Source of the DNA: Pseudomonadota bacterium
Lineage (GTDB): Bacteria; Desulfobacterota; Desulfobacteria; Desulfobacterales; JAHIVH01
Length of the DNA stretch: 64,000 bases
Assembly (NCBI GenBank): GCA_018816735.1
Contig: JAHIVH010000130.1
Coordinates: 1-64,000, forward strand
Direction: 5' to 3'
The position numbers and the translations under genes are program-made. Under the pieces are notes generated by a model, which was given only the letters and a program-made list of their open reading frames with translations, was not told the origin of the DNA and ran no database searches. Within the stretch, counting starts at the first letter, position 1. Each line of letters begins with the position of its first letter. Shown here one piece after another: positions 35,803 to 45,640 of the stretch.

Positions 35803-36369
35803 ATGCAGATGCTTGCTTTGGCAAAAAAATTATATCGTAAAGCCGATCAGTTTTATAAAGATTTCCTATTATTTATTCTCACCTTGATTGGTTATGTCCC
35901 CTGTCATATTTTCAGGAAGTGTATATATCGCCTTTGTGGTATAAAAATTGGAAAAAACACTTCCATTCATTGGCGTACAAGATTTTTTCAACCCAGTGGC
36001 CTTCGTATTGGTAATAACTCAATAATCGGAAACGATGCAATGTTTGATGCCAGAAAAGGAATTGTAATAGGAAATAATGTATCCCTCTCTATGGGGGTTT
36101 GGATATGGACATTGGAGCATGACCCGCAAGACACTTTGTATGGGATAAAAGGAGGTTCTGTTGTGATCGAAGATTATGCATGGATCAGTTGCAGAGTGAC
36201 GATATTGCCGGGCATTACTATTGGTAGAGGAGCAGTTGTTGCAGCCGGTTCAGTTGTAACAAAGGATGTTCCGCCCTATGCGATTGTTGGTGGTGTACCA
36301 GCAAAGAAAATTGGGGAGCGCACCAAAAACTTGCAGTATTGTCTAAATTTTCATAAAGCATTTCAATGA
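35803..36369 (+). CDS. Hexapeptide-repeat O-acetyltransferase (WcaF/left-handed beta-helix type)
   Basis: The protein has 188 residues. After an N-terminal amphipathic or membrane segment the left-handed beta-helix appears as hexads (IGNNSIIGNDAMF, IVIGNNVSLSMGVW). The active-site-type TLEHDP and VVAAGSVVTKDVPPYAIVGGVPAKKI end are standard. It acetylates sugar residues of the polymer (inference). A second ATG at 35809, with AAAAAGGA 7 nt upstream, is the likelier start. Confidence 0.82.
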   Translation: MQMLALAKKLYRKADQFYKDFLLFILTLIGYVPCHIFRKCIYRLCGIKIGKNTSIHWRTRFFQPSGLRIGNNSIIGNDAMFDARKGIVIGNNVSLSMGVWIWTLEHDPQDTLYGIKGGSVVIEDYAWISCRVTILPGITIGRGAVVAAGSVVTKDVPPYAIVGGVPAKKIGERTKNLQYCLNFHKAFQ

Positions 36370-36420
36370 AAAATTCTTCATGGTTATTGTTATCCGATAA
36401 AAGATGGGAACCCAATACAT

Positions 36421-37431
36421 ATGAACAATTCTCCAAAAAAATTTATAAAAAACTTCCCCAACTGGCTGGCACATCCTAAAACACGTGCATATAGTCATGC
36501 CTTTGTTCTTGTTGTAGGAGCAGGTATATTTTTAATTGGTGGTTTAAATCTTGAGTTATTGACAGAAATCCCCAAAGCGGCTGACAAGGCGCAACATTTC
36601 AGGGGAGGTCAGATTATTACCGCGGTTTTATTTTATCTGACATATCTGGGAATCATCGCAAGACTCCTTATTGTCGGAAAAAATAAAGGTTCTGTCACCC
36701 GATTTGTTTTATGGATTCCAACATTTATCGTTGTGGCCATGATTGTTGCAGTGACAGCAACGCTGATTCTCGCTTCAATAAAAGAATACTTCGATTTCAG
36801 CGGCATTGGAAACCCGGAGTGGCTTGATATCTGGGCAAGCTTTGACGGGGCGCTTTCTATTATCCCGGTTATTGCCCTGATCATGGCGGTTACACCGATT
36901 TTCATTCCGTTAGACACCATCATGCAGCTTCCCAAACTGATGCTTACAGACGTGAAAACAGGCATCAAAGGGCTTGACACTTACGCAGAAGAACAGAAAA
37001 CCCATAAAAATATTAAAAAACCCGCCAACGTCCTCCTTGTTGAAGATGATTACCTGTGTGCCTCCGTTGTCATGAATTTTTTCAGAAATGTAAATTTCAA
37101 GTGCCACCATGTCACAACCATTGAAGAAGCAGATGCATTTTTAAGTGTTCATACGCAAACCATCAAATTAATTGTTCTTGATAATTTCGTGGCAGTAGGT
37201 AGAGGAGGAAAAAACACAACCGGTGGAGAATGGCTGGATCAACTTAAAACAACATTTCCCAGGAACAAACGCCCTTTCCTTGTTGTGGTGATTTCAGGAC
37301 ATACGGAATTTCTGGGAGAGGGGAAAAACCAGGCAGACCTGATCCTAAAAAAGCCATGGAAACCTTTTGATTTGTTGAATTTTTTAAAGGACAGAAAAAT
37401 TATTCAAGCCCCAAAGTCAAAAGCGGCCTGA
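36421..37431 (+). CDS. Membrane protein fused to a receiver domain
   Basis: The protein has 336 residues. TM helices are at about 27-45, 64-84, 94-118 and 144-165. A CheY-like receiver follows (about 203-325), with acidic pocket D209/D210, phosphoacceptor Asp254 in LIVLDNFVAVGRGG and switch Lys in LILKKPWK. The beta3-alpha3 loop carries an insert (VAVGRGGKNTTGGE) not typical of receivers. Receivers are normally cytoplasmic and rarely C-terminal to a four-helix membrane domain with no output. It may report phosphorylation state to the polymer machinery; the hybrid kinase at 42042 is a candidate partner (inference). Confidence 0.65.
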   Translation: MNNSPKKFIKNFPNWLAHPKTRAYSHAFVLVVGAGIFLIGGLNLELLTEIPKAADKAQHFRGGQIITAVLFYLTYLGIIARLLIVGKNKGSVTRFVLWIPTFIVVAMIVAVTATLILASIKEYFDFSGIGNPEWLDIWASFDGALSIIPVIALIMAVTPIFIPLDTIMQLPKLMLTDVKTGIKGLDTYAEEQKTHKNIKKPANVLLVEDDYLCASVVMNFFRNVNFKCHHVTTIEEADAFLSVHTQTIKLIVLDNFVAVGRGGKNTTGGEWLDQLKTTFPRNKRPFLVVVISGHTEFLGEGKNQADLILKKPWKPFDLLNFLKDRKIIQAPKSKAA

Positions 37432-37444
37432 TCAATCAGGCCGC
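37423..37444. terminator. Perfect 22-bp palindrome over two convergent stop codons
   Basis: A 10-bp perfect stem (37423-37432 with 37435-37444) has a 2-nt centre. It contains the TGA of the receiver gene (37429-37431) and the TGA of the Wzc-like gene (37436-37438, minus). It marks the boundary between the plus- and minus-strand halves of the polysaccharide locus. No T tract. Confidence 0.55.
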
Positions 37445-39595
37445 AGCCCCGTTGATAACAAGCCCGAACACACTCGCATTGACATTTTTAAGCGCATGGA
37501 GTTCTTCTTCAAGAATATGATAGGTCGTCTTTCCTGCCCGGGTTATAACGATGGTGCCATCAACGTATCTTGCGATAATAAGACTTTCTGTCATATTGAT
37601 CACAGGTGAATCAAAAATAATATAATCAAACCGTTTTTCAATCTTCCTCAAAAGCAGGGACATTCTTTTTGAACCAATCATTTCAGATGGATTTTCCGGT
37701 AACGGACCGGATGTTATGACACTCATTTTAGGGATCGGCCCCCTTTTAATACTTCCGCCTACACTATTTGGAACACCGGCAAGAATTGTGCTTAGACCTT
37801 TTGAATTATCTAAATCCAGCGCTTCATGAATCCGAGGATCTCTCAAATCTGCGTCGATCAATAGCACACTGGCATTGGATTGGGCAATAGCCACGGCAAG
37901 ATTGATTGCTGTTGCTGTTTTACCATCGCCATGGGCACCACTTGTAACCAGTATGGTATTGGCCAGTTTCTTTCTGGCAGAAAAAAAGATGAACATACGA
38001 ATCGATTTATAAGCTTCAGCGATTGATGACAGAGGGTCGTTTAAAACGATATTTTCTATCTTCCGTTCTTTTTCATGATAAAATGGTATGGTCCCAAGAA
38101 CGGGAATATTAAACCGTTTGGTGGCGTTATAAGCAGACCTGACTGTCTGATCAAGATAATCCACGAAAAAGGCAATCCCAATACCTCCGAAAAGCCCGAT
38201 AATCAGCCCCAGCATGATATTTCGTTTCTTTTTGGGTGAAAAATGCGTTGTAGGGACCATTGCTTTTTCAATAACCCGAATAGTCACAGGTGGTAAATCC
38301 TCAAGGAGATGCTGTTCCTTGACTTTACTTATCAAGGATTCATACAGTTCTCGATTGGACTCTACATCCTTTTTCAGAATGTCGTATTTCACCAATTTGT
38401 CATTGAGCTCGACAGCATCTGCTTTGGTTGCCAAAAATAGCTTCCTCAGATTTTCTTCCTTGGATTTCGACAATTGATAGTTGTTTTTCTCATATTTAAT
38501 CAACTTCTCAATAAGCTGCTTCTTCTTTTTTTGTAAAATTTCAAGATTATTGGCCGCCCGAATCATTACCGGATGCCTTTCACCATATTTATTCGACAAT
38601 CTCATGATTTCCTGCTCAGCTTTCACAATTTGTTCCTGTATATCCTGTAGTGAATTATCTCTTGCAATAGAAGGGAGGGTATCTGCATCCGTTAAATCTT
38701 CAGGAAGAGATATGATGCTATCGTAAACAGCTTCTACTTCCTTTCTTTCTGCCTGCGCAATTGTTAAACGACTGCTCAGCTGAGACATTTTTTCAGGAAC
38801 AATGGCAATTCGATTCCCCATAGTTAAAATATCACTCTCTTTCATATATTTCTGAAGTTTTCTCTCCGATTCCTCCAGTCTTTCAAGAGCACTTTCAATT
38901 TTTTTATTCATCCACACTTGGGATACTTTTGCGGTATTAGATCCAATCTCTAAATTCTGCTCAATGTATGCATCTGCAACAAAATTCGCAGCAATCGCAG
39001 CCAATAGGGGTGCCCTTGAAATATAGCTGATAAGCACCGCATTGCTTTCAGTTTCTGTGGTTACTTGTATGGTGGATGAGATATCCTGAGGTGTCAGTTC
39101 TGGAACAATTTCTATTATTTTCATCTCATCTTCTTTTTCATCGCTTTGAAGAATAATGGTGCCCTGAAGTTCTTTCTGCTGATCTCCGCTATTGCCAGCA
39201 CTATTTTCATCTTCTATAATCACCTCTTTTTCCAATTCTTTTTCAATAGAGGCTTCACTTTTCGGTGCGTTAGATTCTCTCATACCGCCAATTGCATTTT
39301 TCAATTTATTCAGAACTTTCTCAGCAACATCATAACTAGTAATAATCTGCTCTTGAATGATCAAAAAATTCTCATCGTTTTCATCATAAAAAAATCTGGC
39401 TGCACTTGATGCTACAATTTTATTTAATTCATTCTTTTCCACAATCAGCCGGGTTGTTGCTTTATATAAAGGTGTGGCTGTCATGGTATTAAACATCACT
39501 ACAGCCAGTGTGGTTACAAAAAAAAGAATAACCACGTACCGACGTTCCATTATAATTTTCAAATAATCCTTTAAATGCAATTCATTCTCCATCAT
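37436..39595 (-). CDS. Polysaccharide co-polymerase with tyrosine kinase (Wzc/BY-kinase type)
   Basis: The protein has 719 residues. The N-terminal Wzz domain (TM at about 18-36 and 445-465, with a long periplasmic coiled coil) is joined to a BY-kinase. Walker A is SGAHGDGKTA, Walker A' is VLLIDADLRDPR and Walker B is YIIFDSPVI. The C-terminus ends FGLVINGAAA, without the Tyr-rich tail that BY-kinases usually autophosphorylate. It controls polymer length and assembly with Wza. Wza lies directly upstream in the transcript. Confidence 0.85.
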   Translation of the reverse strand: MMENELHLKDYLKIIMERRYVVILFFVTTLAVVMFNTMTATPLYKATTRLIVEKNELNKIVASSAARFFYDENDENFLIIQEQIITSYDVAEKVLNKLKNAIGGMRESNAPKSEASIEKELEKEVIIEDENSAGNSGDQQKELQGTIILQSDEKEDEMKIIEIVPELTPQDISSTIQVTTETESNAVLISYISRAPLLAAIAANFVADAYIEQNLEIGSNTAKVSQVWMNKKIESALERLEESERKLQKYMKESDILTMGNRIAIVPEKMSQLSSRLTIAQAERKEVEAVYDSIISLPEDLTDADTLPSIARDNSLQDIQEQIVKAEQEIMRLSNKYGERHPVMIRAANNLEILQKKKKQLIEKLIKYEKNNYQLSKSKEENLRKLFLATKADAVELNDKLVKYDILKKDVESNRELYESLISKVKEQHLLEDLPPVTIRVIEKAMVPTTHFSPKKKRNIMLGLIIGLFGGIGIAFFVDYLDQTVRSAYNATKRFNIPVLGTIPFYHEKERKIENIVLNDPLSSIAEAYKSIRMFIFFSARKKLANTILVTSGAHGDGKTATAINLAVAIAQSNASVLLIDADLRDPRIHEALDLDNSKGLSTILAGVPNSVGGSIKRGPIPKMSVITSGPLPENPSEMIGSKRMSLLLRKIEKRFDYIIFDSPVINMTESLIIARYVDGTIVITRAGKTTYHILEEELHALKNVNASVFGLVINGAAA

Positions 39596-39597
39596 GA

Positions 39598-40413
39598 TTA
39601 GAAAAAACTCTCCGGTACGACGATGACATCATCGGGCATGACAATTGTATCCATTTTCACCTTTGTTAAAACTATCTCCTTGTTATCAACTTTTCGGATG
39701 ATCCTGATATTGACAGAAGAGGCCTTGCCTGTAAGTCCGCCCGCGAGGGCGATAGCTTTGATGATAGTTAAATTCTTTTCCCACTTATACACATCGGGTT
39801 TTTTAACTTCACCGGTCACAAAAAAATCGCTTGCTTTTGAGATGTAAATACTGTCTCCATCCAGGACAGGGATATTTAAAGAAGAATCTCCTTTTTCTAC
39901 CAGATTGTTCAGATCAATATTGATCACTGTGCTTTCCGTTTCATCAAGAAATCTGGTTTTCCGTTTGATGGTCGCATTTGCACCAGCTGTTTTGGTAAGC
40001 CCCCCTGCCTTTGAAATCAACTCGAGAAGCGTTGCATTTTCCCGGAGCTCAAAAATACCAGGGCGAACCACCTGACCCAATATCACGGCCCGCTTGCTGC
40101 CATATTCGGCAATAGTCAGTGTGACTTGAGGATTGATAAGATAACCATCTGCAAACAGATTCGTAATTTTACTTTTTATTTCCTCCAGCGATAATCCTGC
40201 AACCTGAATTTTGCCTATCAGAGGAAGATCGATATTTCCGTTTCCGTCAACGCGCAGTCTTGATTGCAAATCATTGTGCTCATAAACCGTCAGCTCAATA
40301 ACATCACCGGTGCCAATGGTATAATCCTGTGCAGACAAAATAAAATCTGAAAATGCCCCAGGAATAATAACCATTGCGATGATTAAATATTTAAAAAATG
40401 ACGTTTTCCGCAT
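39598..40413 (-). CDS. Outer-membrane polysaccharide export protein, Wza type
   Basis: The protein has 271 residues. After a signal peptide the polysaccharide export domain begins (YTIGTGDVIELTVYEHNDLQSRLRVDGNGN), then two SLBB domains (GSKRAVILGQVVRPG, and SDFFVTGEVKKPDVY). There is no clear lipobox; the signal ends SDFILSAQ, so it is a non-lipidated form. It forms the outer-membrane exit channel with the co-polymerase. Confidence 0.88.
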   Translation of the reverse strand: MRKTSFFKYLIIAMVIIPGAFSDFILSAQDYTIGTGDVIELTVYEHNDLQSRLRVDGNGNIDLPLIGKIQVAGLSLEEIKSKITNLFADGYLINPQVTLTIAEYGSKRAVILGQVVRPGIFELRENATLLELISKAGGLTKTAGANATIKRKTRFLDETESTVINIDLNNLVEKGDSSLNIPVLDGDSIYISKASDFFVTGEVKKPDVYKWEKNLTIIKAIALAGGLTGKASSVNIRIIRKVDNKEIVLTKVKMDTIVMPDDVIVVPESFF

Positions 40414-40428
40414 CAGGCCAAAATCCTT

Positions 40429-41796
40429 TTATAATACCGCTCGAATCTCCATGGAAATGCCATTATGAGTATAATCATGATCTTTCTCATTCGAATTTCT
40501 TAAATCAAAACGATATGACATCCTGAATTCAAGCCACTGATTGTATATATATCCGGCAGTTGGTGAAATATCCCAAGATTTATCCTTTCTTCTCTCTGAG
40601 CCCCCTCCCTGATATTGATCATCCATATACGACAATTTAATGGTCACAGCGATTCGCTCATTCATTCTGTAAAAATAGCCGAGCATGATCTTGTTTGTAA
40701 AAAGATATTGTATGCCCGGAGCATCTGTTTCGTTTGTTCGCCTGAAGCCCACAAAGTTGACATACGATTTTCCGGTAAGCTGATTGCTTAGAAAAATCTG
40801 TGAGGTAATATCCCTGCTGTCGTTGACCGATTCCTCCTTAAAATCCTTGATTCCGTATCCCACACTGATCCTGCCGTTTGTCTTTTCAGAAATAAACCAT
40901 CTCACGCCTGCTGAGTAGTTGTATTCAATGCTGTTTTTCAATTCACCTGAATCATAATCAATAATGAAATGATCATATCTGACATAAAATGATGTTTTGG
41001 GCGTCCATTTATAAAATGTGTATCCGCTTATGACCTTGTCTCTACGATCATTACTTCTGTCAATTGCGCTATCATATCCAATATCGAAAAGGCGGAAATC
41101 CATCCGGAAATCCATTTTTTCAGAAGGCCGGTAAAACAAGACAACACTTGCCAGATCGACGATGTATTTGTTTAATCCTTCTGAATTATACACTGATCGG
41201 TCTTCGTATGAGGCATTGTGCTGATAAACTGCATCAAAGGATAGCCCGCCCTTCATATTATACTGAACGCCTCCCTCGATATTGATCGTTGTCACATCAT
41301 TGTCATTGTATTTTCTGTAATCTTCAATATCGGCATTATAAAGAAACCGTGCATGTATTTTTCTTTCAAGTGCATCCATATCCTTGGAAAACATAAGCCC
41401 CCCTGGTGTGGAAATACTCAAAATATTGGCGCCCGGATCCTCTGCCTTGGCACCTGGCGCTATAAGCAGTATACCTGGTGAAAAAATCGTGTAATAATCT
41501 GATTTCCTGTGATCCGGGTCATAATATACATTATCGGTATAATTGTCGGAAAACGTTAAAAACGGATGGATATATCCGCCACCCATCCCCAAAATATCAC
41601 CACGTATTTCCCCCCGATCTATTGAAATCATCCCATGGCATGGTATTGCCATAACCATGGTCACGAAAACCGTAAAAACCAATTTGGAGGTTCTGTTATT
41701 CTGCACTGAAATAATTTCCCACGCTGATTGAATGATCCTGAATGATTGACCGTCAGGATTCAGGTAATTATTATCAACATTGCCCCAAAGTCGCAT
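40429..41796 (-). CDS. Outer-membrane beta-barrel of the polysaccharide export system
   Basis: The protein has 455 residues in the frame from 41796. A GTG at 41706 directly before the signal peptide (KLVFTVFVTMVMAIPCHG) may be the true start. The mature part has LTFSDNYTDNVYYD followed by repeated amphipathic beta strands ending in FDLRNSN...SMEIRAVL, a C-terminal barrel signature. Such barrels beside Wza act in polymer export or surface anchoring (family context). It precedes wza by 15 bp. Confidence 0.7.
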   Translation of the reverse strand: MRLWGNVDNNYLNPDGQSFRIIQSAWEIISVQNNRTSKLVFTVFVTMVMAIPCHGMISIDRGEIRGDILGMGGGYIHPFLTFSDNYTDNVYYDPDHRKSDYYTIFSPGILLIAPGAKAEDPGANILSISTPGGLMFSKDMDALERKIHARFLYNADIEDYRKYNDNDVTTINIEGGVQYNMKGGLSFDAVYQHNASYEDRSVYNSEGLNKYIVDLASVVLFYRPSEKMDFRMDFRLFDIGYDSAIDRSNDRRDKVISGYTFYKWTPKTSFYVRYDHFIIDYDSGELKNSIEYNYSAGVRWFISEKTNGRISVGYGIKDFKEESVNDSRDITSQIFLSNQLTGKSYVNFVGFRRTNETDAPGIQYLFTNKIMLGYFYRMNERIAVTIKLSYMDDQYQGGGSERRKDKSWDISPTAGYIYNQWLEFRMSYRFDLRNSNEKDHDYTHNGISMEIRAVL

Positions 41797-42041
41797 CCCT
41801 TGCCATCAATGGTCTGCATAATATATCTTCTTAAGATTCCCTGTTTGACAAGCGATGTCTTCGTGGGAAAAAAAATCCCGAAACATAACAATACGGATGT
41901 CTGTTTTCAAATTATGCATGTTCCATGCCATTTAATAATGGTGTGTGTAAAGGTAACAGGAGCGGGGAGAAAATGTCCAGTAAAATTATTGTTTCCTGAA
42001 CATTGTAAAATGGCAGATCAACAGACGATCTTAGAATCCGG

Positions 42042-44084
42042 TCATCCATCCAGTACTGATCTAATCGCTTCTGCCAGGTGACTTTTTGTGACTGGTTTAT
42101 TCAGATATTTACGGATACCCATGTTATAGGCTTCTGTTTCACTTAAAACAGAGCTGTGGCCGGTACAGAGCATCACAGGGATATCGGGCCTGATAATCAT
42201 CATTTCCTTTGCCAGTCTATCCCCGGTTATATCAGGCATGGTCATATCGGTAATGACCAGATCAAACTGCTCAGACCCTGCGCGGAATGCGTCAAGGGCG
42301 TCTATGGCACTCCGGAAGCTCCTTACCTCATACCCCAGGGATATCAGCATTTTTTCAAATAACCTGGCTATCATTTCTTCATCATCAACAAAAAGGATAC
42401 GTTCATGACCACAGGGCACATGAATTTCCATTTTATTGTCCGAACAAACCTGCTTTTGATATATCGGAAGATATACATCAAATGCAGAACCTTTGCCGGG
42501 AGCACTCGCCACAGTGATTGCCCCATGATGACTTTTGACAATGCCATATACCACAGAGAGTCCCAGGCCAGATCCTTTCCCAACTTCTTTTGTAGTAAAA
42601 TAAGGTTCGAAAATTCTATCCAGCAAATCAGAAGTTATGCCTTCTCCTGAATCCTGAACGGACAGTTTTAAATAATCACCAGGAGATATCTCCTTTATCT
42701 GCTTTTCATCAAGTGGAGATAACCGTACCTTATCCAGTCGCACGGATAGCGTCCCTTTCTGCCCCTCCATGGCATGAAGGCCCTTGGCACATAGATTCAG
42801 CATAATCTGATTGATCTGAGTCGGATTGGCAAGAACCACATCCGATGCAGTTTTAAAATGCTGTTCGATACCAATACTTGAAGGAACAGATGCTCTGATA
42901 AGCTTTAATGACTCCCGAACAATATTCTCCAGGACAACAGGTTCAAAATCTGCGTCTGCCTTTCTGCTGAAATTAAGAATTTGCCTGATCAAATCCCTTG
43001 CCCGGAGGCAGGCAATCCTTGATTCATTCAGACTTTCATGGGCAAGGCTGTGCTTTCCCATATTCTCCATAGCCAATTCTACATTCCCCAGAATAATACC
43101 TAAAATATTGTTAAAATCATGGGCCACGCCACCTGCCAGCGTGCCAATCGCTTCCATTTTCTGGGCCTGAAGAAGCTGGGCTTCGATTTCCTTTCTTTTT
43201 TCTTCCGCTTTTTTTCTATCTGAGATATCTCTGAGTATACCGGTCAGTCCTGTCACACTTCCCTGGTCATCTCTTATCACATTCAAGGTTACTTCCACCG
43301 GCACAAGATGCCCGTCTTTATGCAGCCGAACCGCTTCATAACTTTTGGGCAATCCGGAAGCAATTGTTTGATGCCCCAGCCCCATCTGTTGATTTTTCAA
43401 ATCTTCGGGAGAAAGAAAAGCAACATGCCTGCCAATGGCTTCGTCTGCCGTATAACCAAAAATTCGTTCCGCACTTTTGTTCCAGCTTATGATTGTGCCA
43501 TCGATTGCGCCTGTGACAATGGCATCATTTACAGCCTCAACAATTGCTTTATATTTTTCTTCACTTTTATAAAGGGCCTTTTCCGATTCTTTTAATGCGG
43601 TTATATCTCTCACAATACCGAATATTTCTCGCACATGGCCTTGTTTATGACGCATGGGCGCCTGAATGGTATGGAAATGATAGTGATGCCCCCCTATCTC
43701 AAGCTGACGGACCTCATCAACAACATTTCCCTCAAACGTTTTGTTATCGACTTCTGTAACTATAGCAGCGTCTTCTTTATCAAATATTTCTTCCGGTGTT
43801 TTTCGAAGCAGATTCTCAGGATTGCACCCAAATATTTTTGCCATTGCCTGATTGACAAAAATATACTGACGGTTTTTATTTTTAATAAAAATTGCATCCT
43901 GGGCGAGTGTTGCTATCGATTTCAACCGGTCTTCATCGCCAAGAGGTGTTCTGTCTCCCATGTCCGAGTGTTGAAAATCATTTTTTATATGTTTTTCTTC
44001 TGCACGGATCAATTCACCCTTTAATCTTTCTACTTCATTTTCCAATGCTCGTATTTTGTTTGTCAGGTCGTTATGGTCAGTCAT
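42042..44084 (-). CDS. Hybrid sensor histidine kinase with two PAS domains and a receiver
   Basis: The protein has 680 residues (ATG 44084; a TTG lies 3 nt upstream). Domains in order are a coiled coil (1-35), PAS 1 (about 55-175), PAS 2 (about 180-300), HisKA with GGVAHDFNNILG (phospho-His), a HATPase with the KGSGLGLSVVYGIV box, and a receiver (about 555-680) with Asp in LVITDMTMPD. No TM helices, so it is a cytoplasmic sensor. The lone receiver in the membrane protein at 36421 is a possible phosphotransfer partner. It is separated from the barrel gene by a 245-bp spacer in which nothing else is seen. Confidence 0.85.
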   Translation of the reverse strand: MTDHNDLTNKIRALENEVERLKGELIRAEEKHIKNDFQHSDMGDRTPLGDEDRLKSIATLAQDAIFIKNKNRQYIFVNQAMAKIFGCNPENLLRKTPEEIFDKEDAAIVTEVDNKTFEGNVVDEVRQLEIGGHHYHFHTIQAPMRHKQGHVREIFGIVRDITALKESEKALYKSEEKYKAIVEAVNDAIVTGAIDGTIISWNKSAERIFGYTADEAIGRHVAFLSPEDLKNQQMGLGHQTIASGLPKSYEAVRLHKDGHLVPVEVTLNVIRDDQGSVTGLTGILRDISDRKKAEEKRKEIEAQLLQAQKMEAIGTLAGGVAHDFNNILGIILGNVELAMENMGKHSLAHESLNESRIACLRARDLIRQILNFSRKADADFEPVVLENIVRESLKLIRASVPSSIGIEQHFKTASDVVLANPTQINQIMLNLCAKGLHAMEGQKGTLSVRLDKVRLSPLDEKQIKEISPGDYLKLSVQDSGEGITSDLLDRIFEPYFTTKEVGKGSGLGLSVVYGIVKSHHGAITVASAPGKGSAFDVYLPIYQKQVCSDNKMEIHVPCGHERILFVDDEEMIARLFEKMLISLGYEVRSFRSAIDALDAFRAGSEQFDLVITDMTMPDITGDRLAKEMMIIRPDIPVMLCTGHSSVLSETEAYNMGIRKYLNKPVTKSHLAEAIRSVLDG

Positions 44085-44168
44085 CAAAAAATTTATCTCC
44101 TTTGCAGGAAATTATATTCATTCCTGCCCCGCATATCAACAGCACCATGATGAATAAAGGAAAAGGGA

Positions 44169-45611
44169 CTAACGCCCTTCACCGGCCAGCATGACCCAGA
44201 CTGTTTTAAAAATAATTTTAAAATCAAGCCATAAAGACCAGTTATCAATATACTCAAGGTCTTTTTCCATCCATTCCTCGAAACTGATATCGTTCCTGTT
44301 GGGCGATATTTGCCATATGCAGGTGATTCCCGGCTTCATGGACAATCGTCTTCGCTGCCAGAGTTCATAGCGGCTCACTTCACCCGGTATAGGCGGTCTG
44401 GGGCCGACAAGACTCATTTCGCCCTTGAGAATATTAATAAGTTGAGGAAGCTCATCAAGACTGGTTTTTCTTAAAAAAGTCCCCACATAGGAAATGATCC
44501 TGGGATCATTTTTGATTTTGAATGCAGGTCCATCTGCTTCATTGAACGCAATCACCTCCTGAAGTCTTTCTTCCGCATCCTGATGCATGGTCCGGAATTT
44601 ATGGACATTGATTATCCGCCCATTCAGACCATAACGTAACTGACTGAAAAACACCGGTCCCCTTGAAACCAGTTTAATCATAATCGCGATCGCAATAAAC
44701 AACGGTAATAAGAGCACAACTGCTATAAATGCAGCCGAATAATCCATCATGCTTTTTATCATAAGCTTTGCATAATAGGGCGTTGTCGTGCTGAGATGCA
44801 TGGATGGAATGCCAAGAAAATCCTCAAAACCGATGGTCACAACCTGTGAATGATACGTGAAGTAGTGAAGTGGCCAGTCCGGAATTATTCTCACGGACAC
44901 GCCAATATCCTCTGCAATGGCAATATACTTGTCTGCGTATTCGATCTCTTCCAAAGGCATGGCAAATATCAGTTCGTCGATCACATGTGCCGTAAGCACA
45001 GTCGCAATATTATTGATGGTGTTAAAAACCTTGTAACCATAGTTAATGGTTGTTCCCACAAGGGATTTGTCGGTCTCTAAGCATCCGATGATCTTGAGCC
45101 TCTTGTCCTTGCTCGTTTCAATAAGATCAATCAGGGTTCTTGCCCTATCCTTACTCCCCACGATGCATACGACAAGAGAATGGAGACTGCTTTTCGTCTC
45201 ATTTGCAAGAAGAAAATAAAGAATATATTTATACAGTCCGAGAACCGCTATATCGAGGACAAGAAAACATCCCATCATCACCCGGCTGATGCCTTCAATC
45301 TTGATCAGGTACAAGCAGACGATAAGAAGAACAAACGATGTGACTACCGCTTGAATCGTTTCAAAAATGATTTTATTGAAACGTTTACTCCGGTATGGGG
45401 TATAAAGCCCTGTCATATCCAGAACAATGAACCATATAATGATAATCAGAAGAAGAATAAAATAATATTCATCTGGAATGGATTCACCGTATGCCGGTTG
45501 GGAATATATGAGGTTTTTTAATACATATGAGGCAATGAATGCTGCGATGGTAAAAAAAATATCATAGTACTTGTGAAACTTGAATATCAGTCGTTTTTTT
45601 TCTTCAAGCAT
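44169..45611 (-). CDS. Undecaprenyl-phosphate sugar-1-phosphate transferase (WbaP/WcaJ type)
   Basis: The ATG at 45609-45611 (480 residues) is preferred to a TTG at 45650 that overlaps the upstream gene. Four to five TM helices are in the N-terminal half. The Rossmann-like CoA-binding-type domain (VVCIVGSKDRARTL) follows. The catalytic C-terminal domain has KFRTMHQDAEERL, RKTSLDELPQLINILKGEMSLVGPRPP and KPGITCIWQISPNR. It starts repeat-unit synthesis by moving hexose-1-phosphate to undecaprenyl phosphate. Confidence 0.88.
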   Translation of the reverse strand: MLEEKKRLIFKFHKYYDIFFTIAAFIASYVLKNLIYSQPAYGESIPDEYYFILLLIIIIWFIVLDMTGLYTPYRSKRFNKIIFETIQAVVTSFVLLIVCLYLIKIEGISRVMMGCFLVLDIAVLGLYKYILYFLLANETKSSLHSLVVCIVGSKDRARTLIDLIETSKDKRLKIIGCLETDKSLVGTTINYGYKVFNTINNIATVLTAHVIDELIFAMPLEEIEYADKYIAIAEDIGVSVRIIPDWPLHYFTYHSQVVTIGFEDFLGIPSMHLSTTTPYYAKLMIKSMMDYSAAFIAVVLLLPLFIAIAIMIKLVSRGPVFFSQLRYGLNGRIINVHKFRTMHQDAEERLQEVIAFNEADGPAFKIKNDPRIISYVGTFLRKTSLDELPQLINILKGEMSLVGPRPPIPGEVSRYELWQRRRLSMKPGITCIWQISPNRNDISFEEWMEKDLEYIDNWSLWLDFKIIFKTVWVMLAGEGR

Positions 45612-45640
45612 GATCAGGTCTCTCTCATCATATTTTTCTT

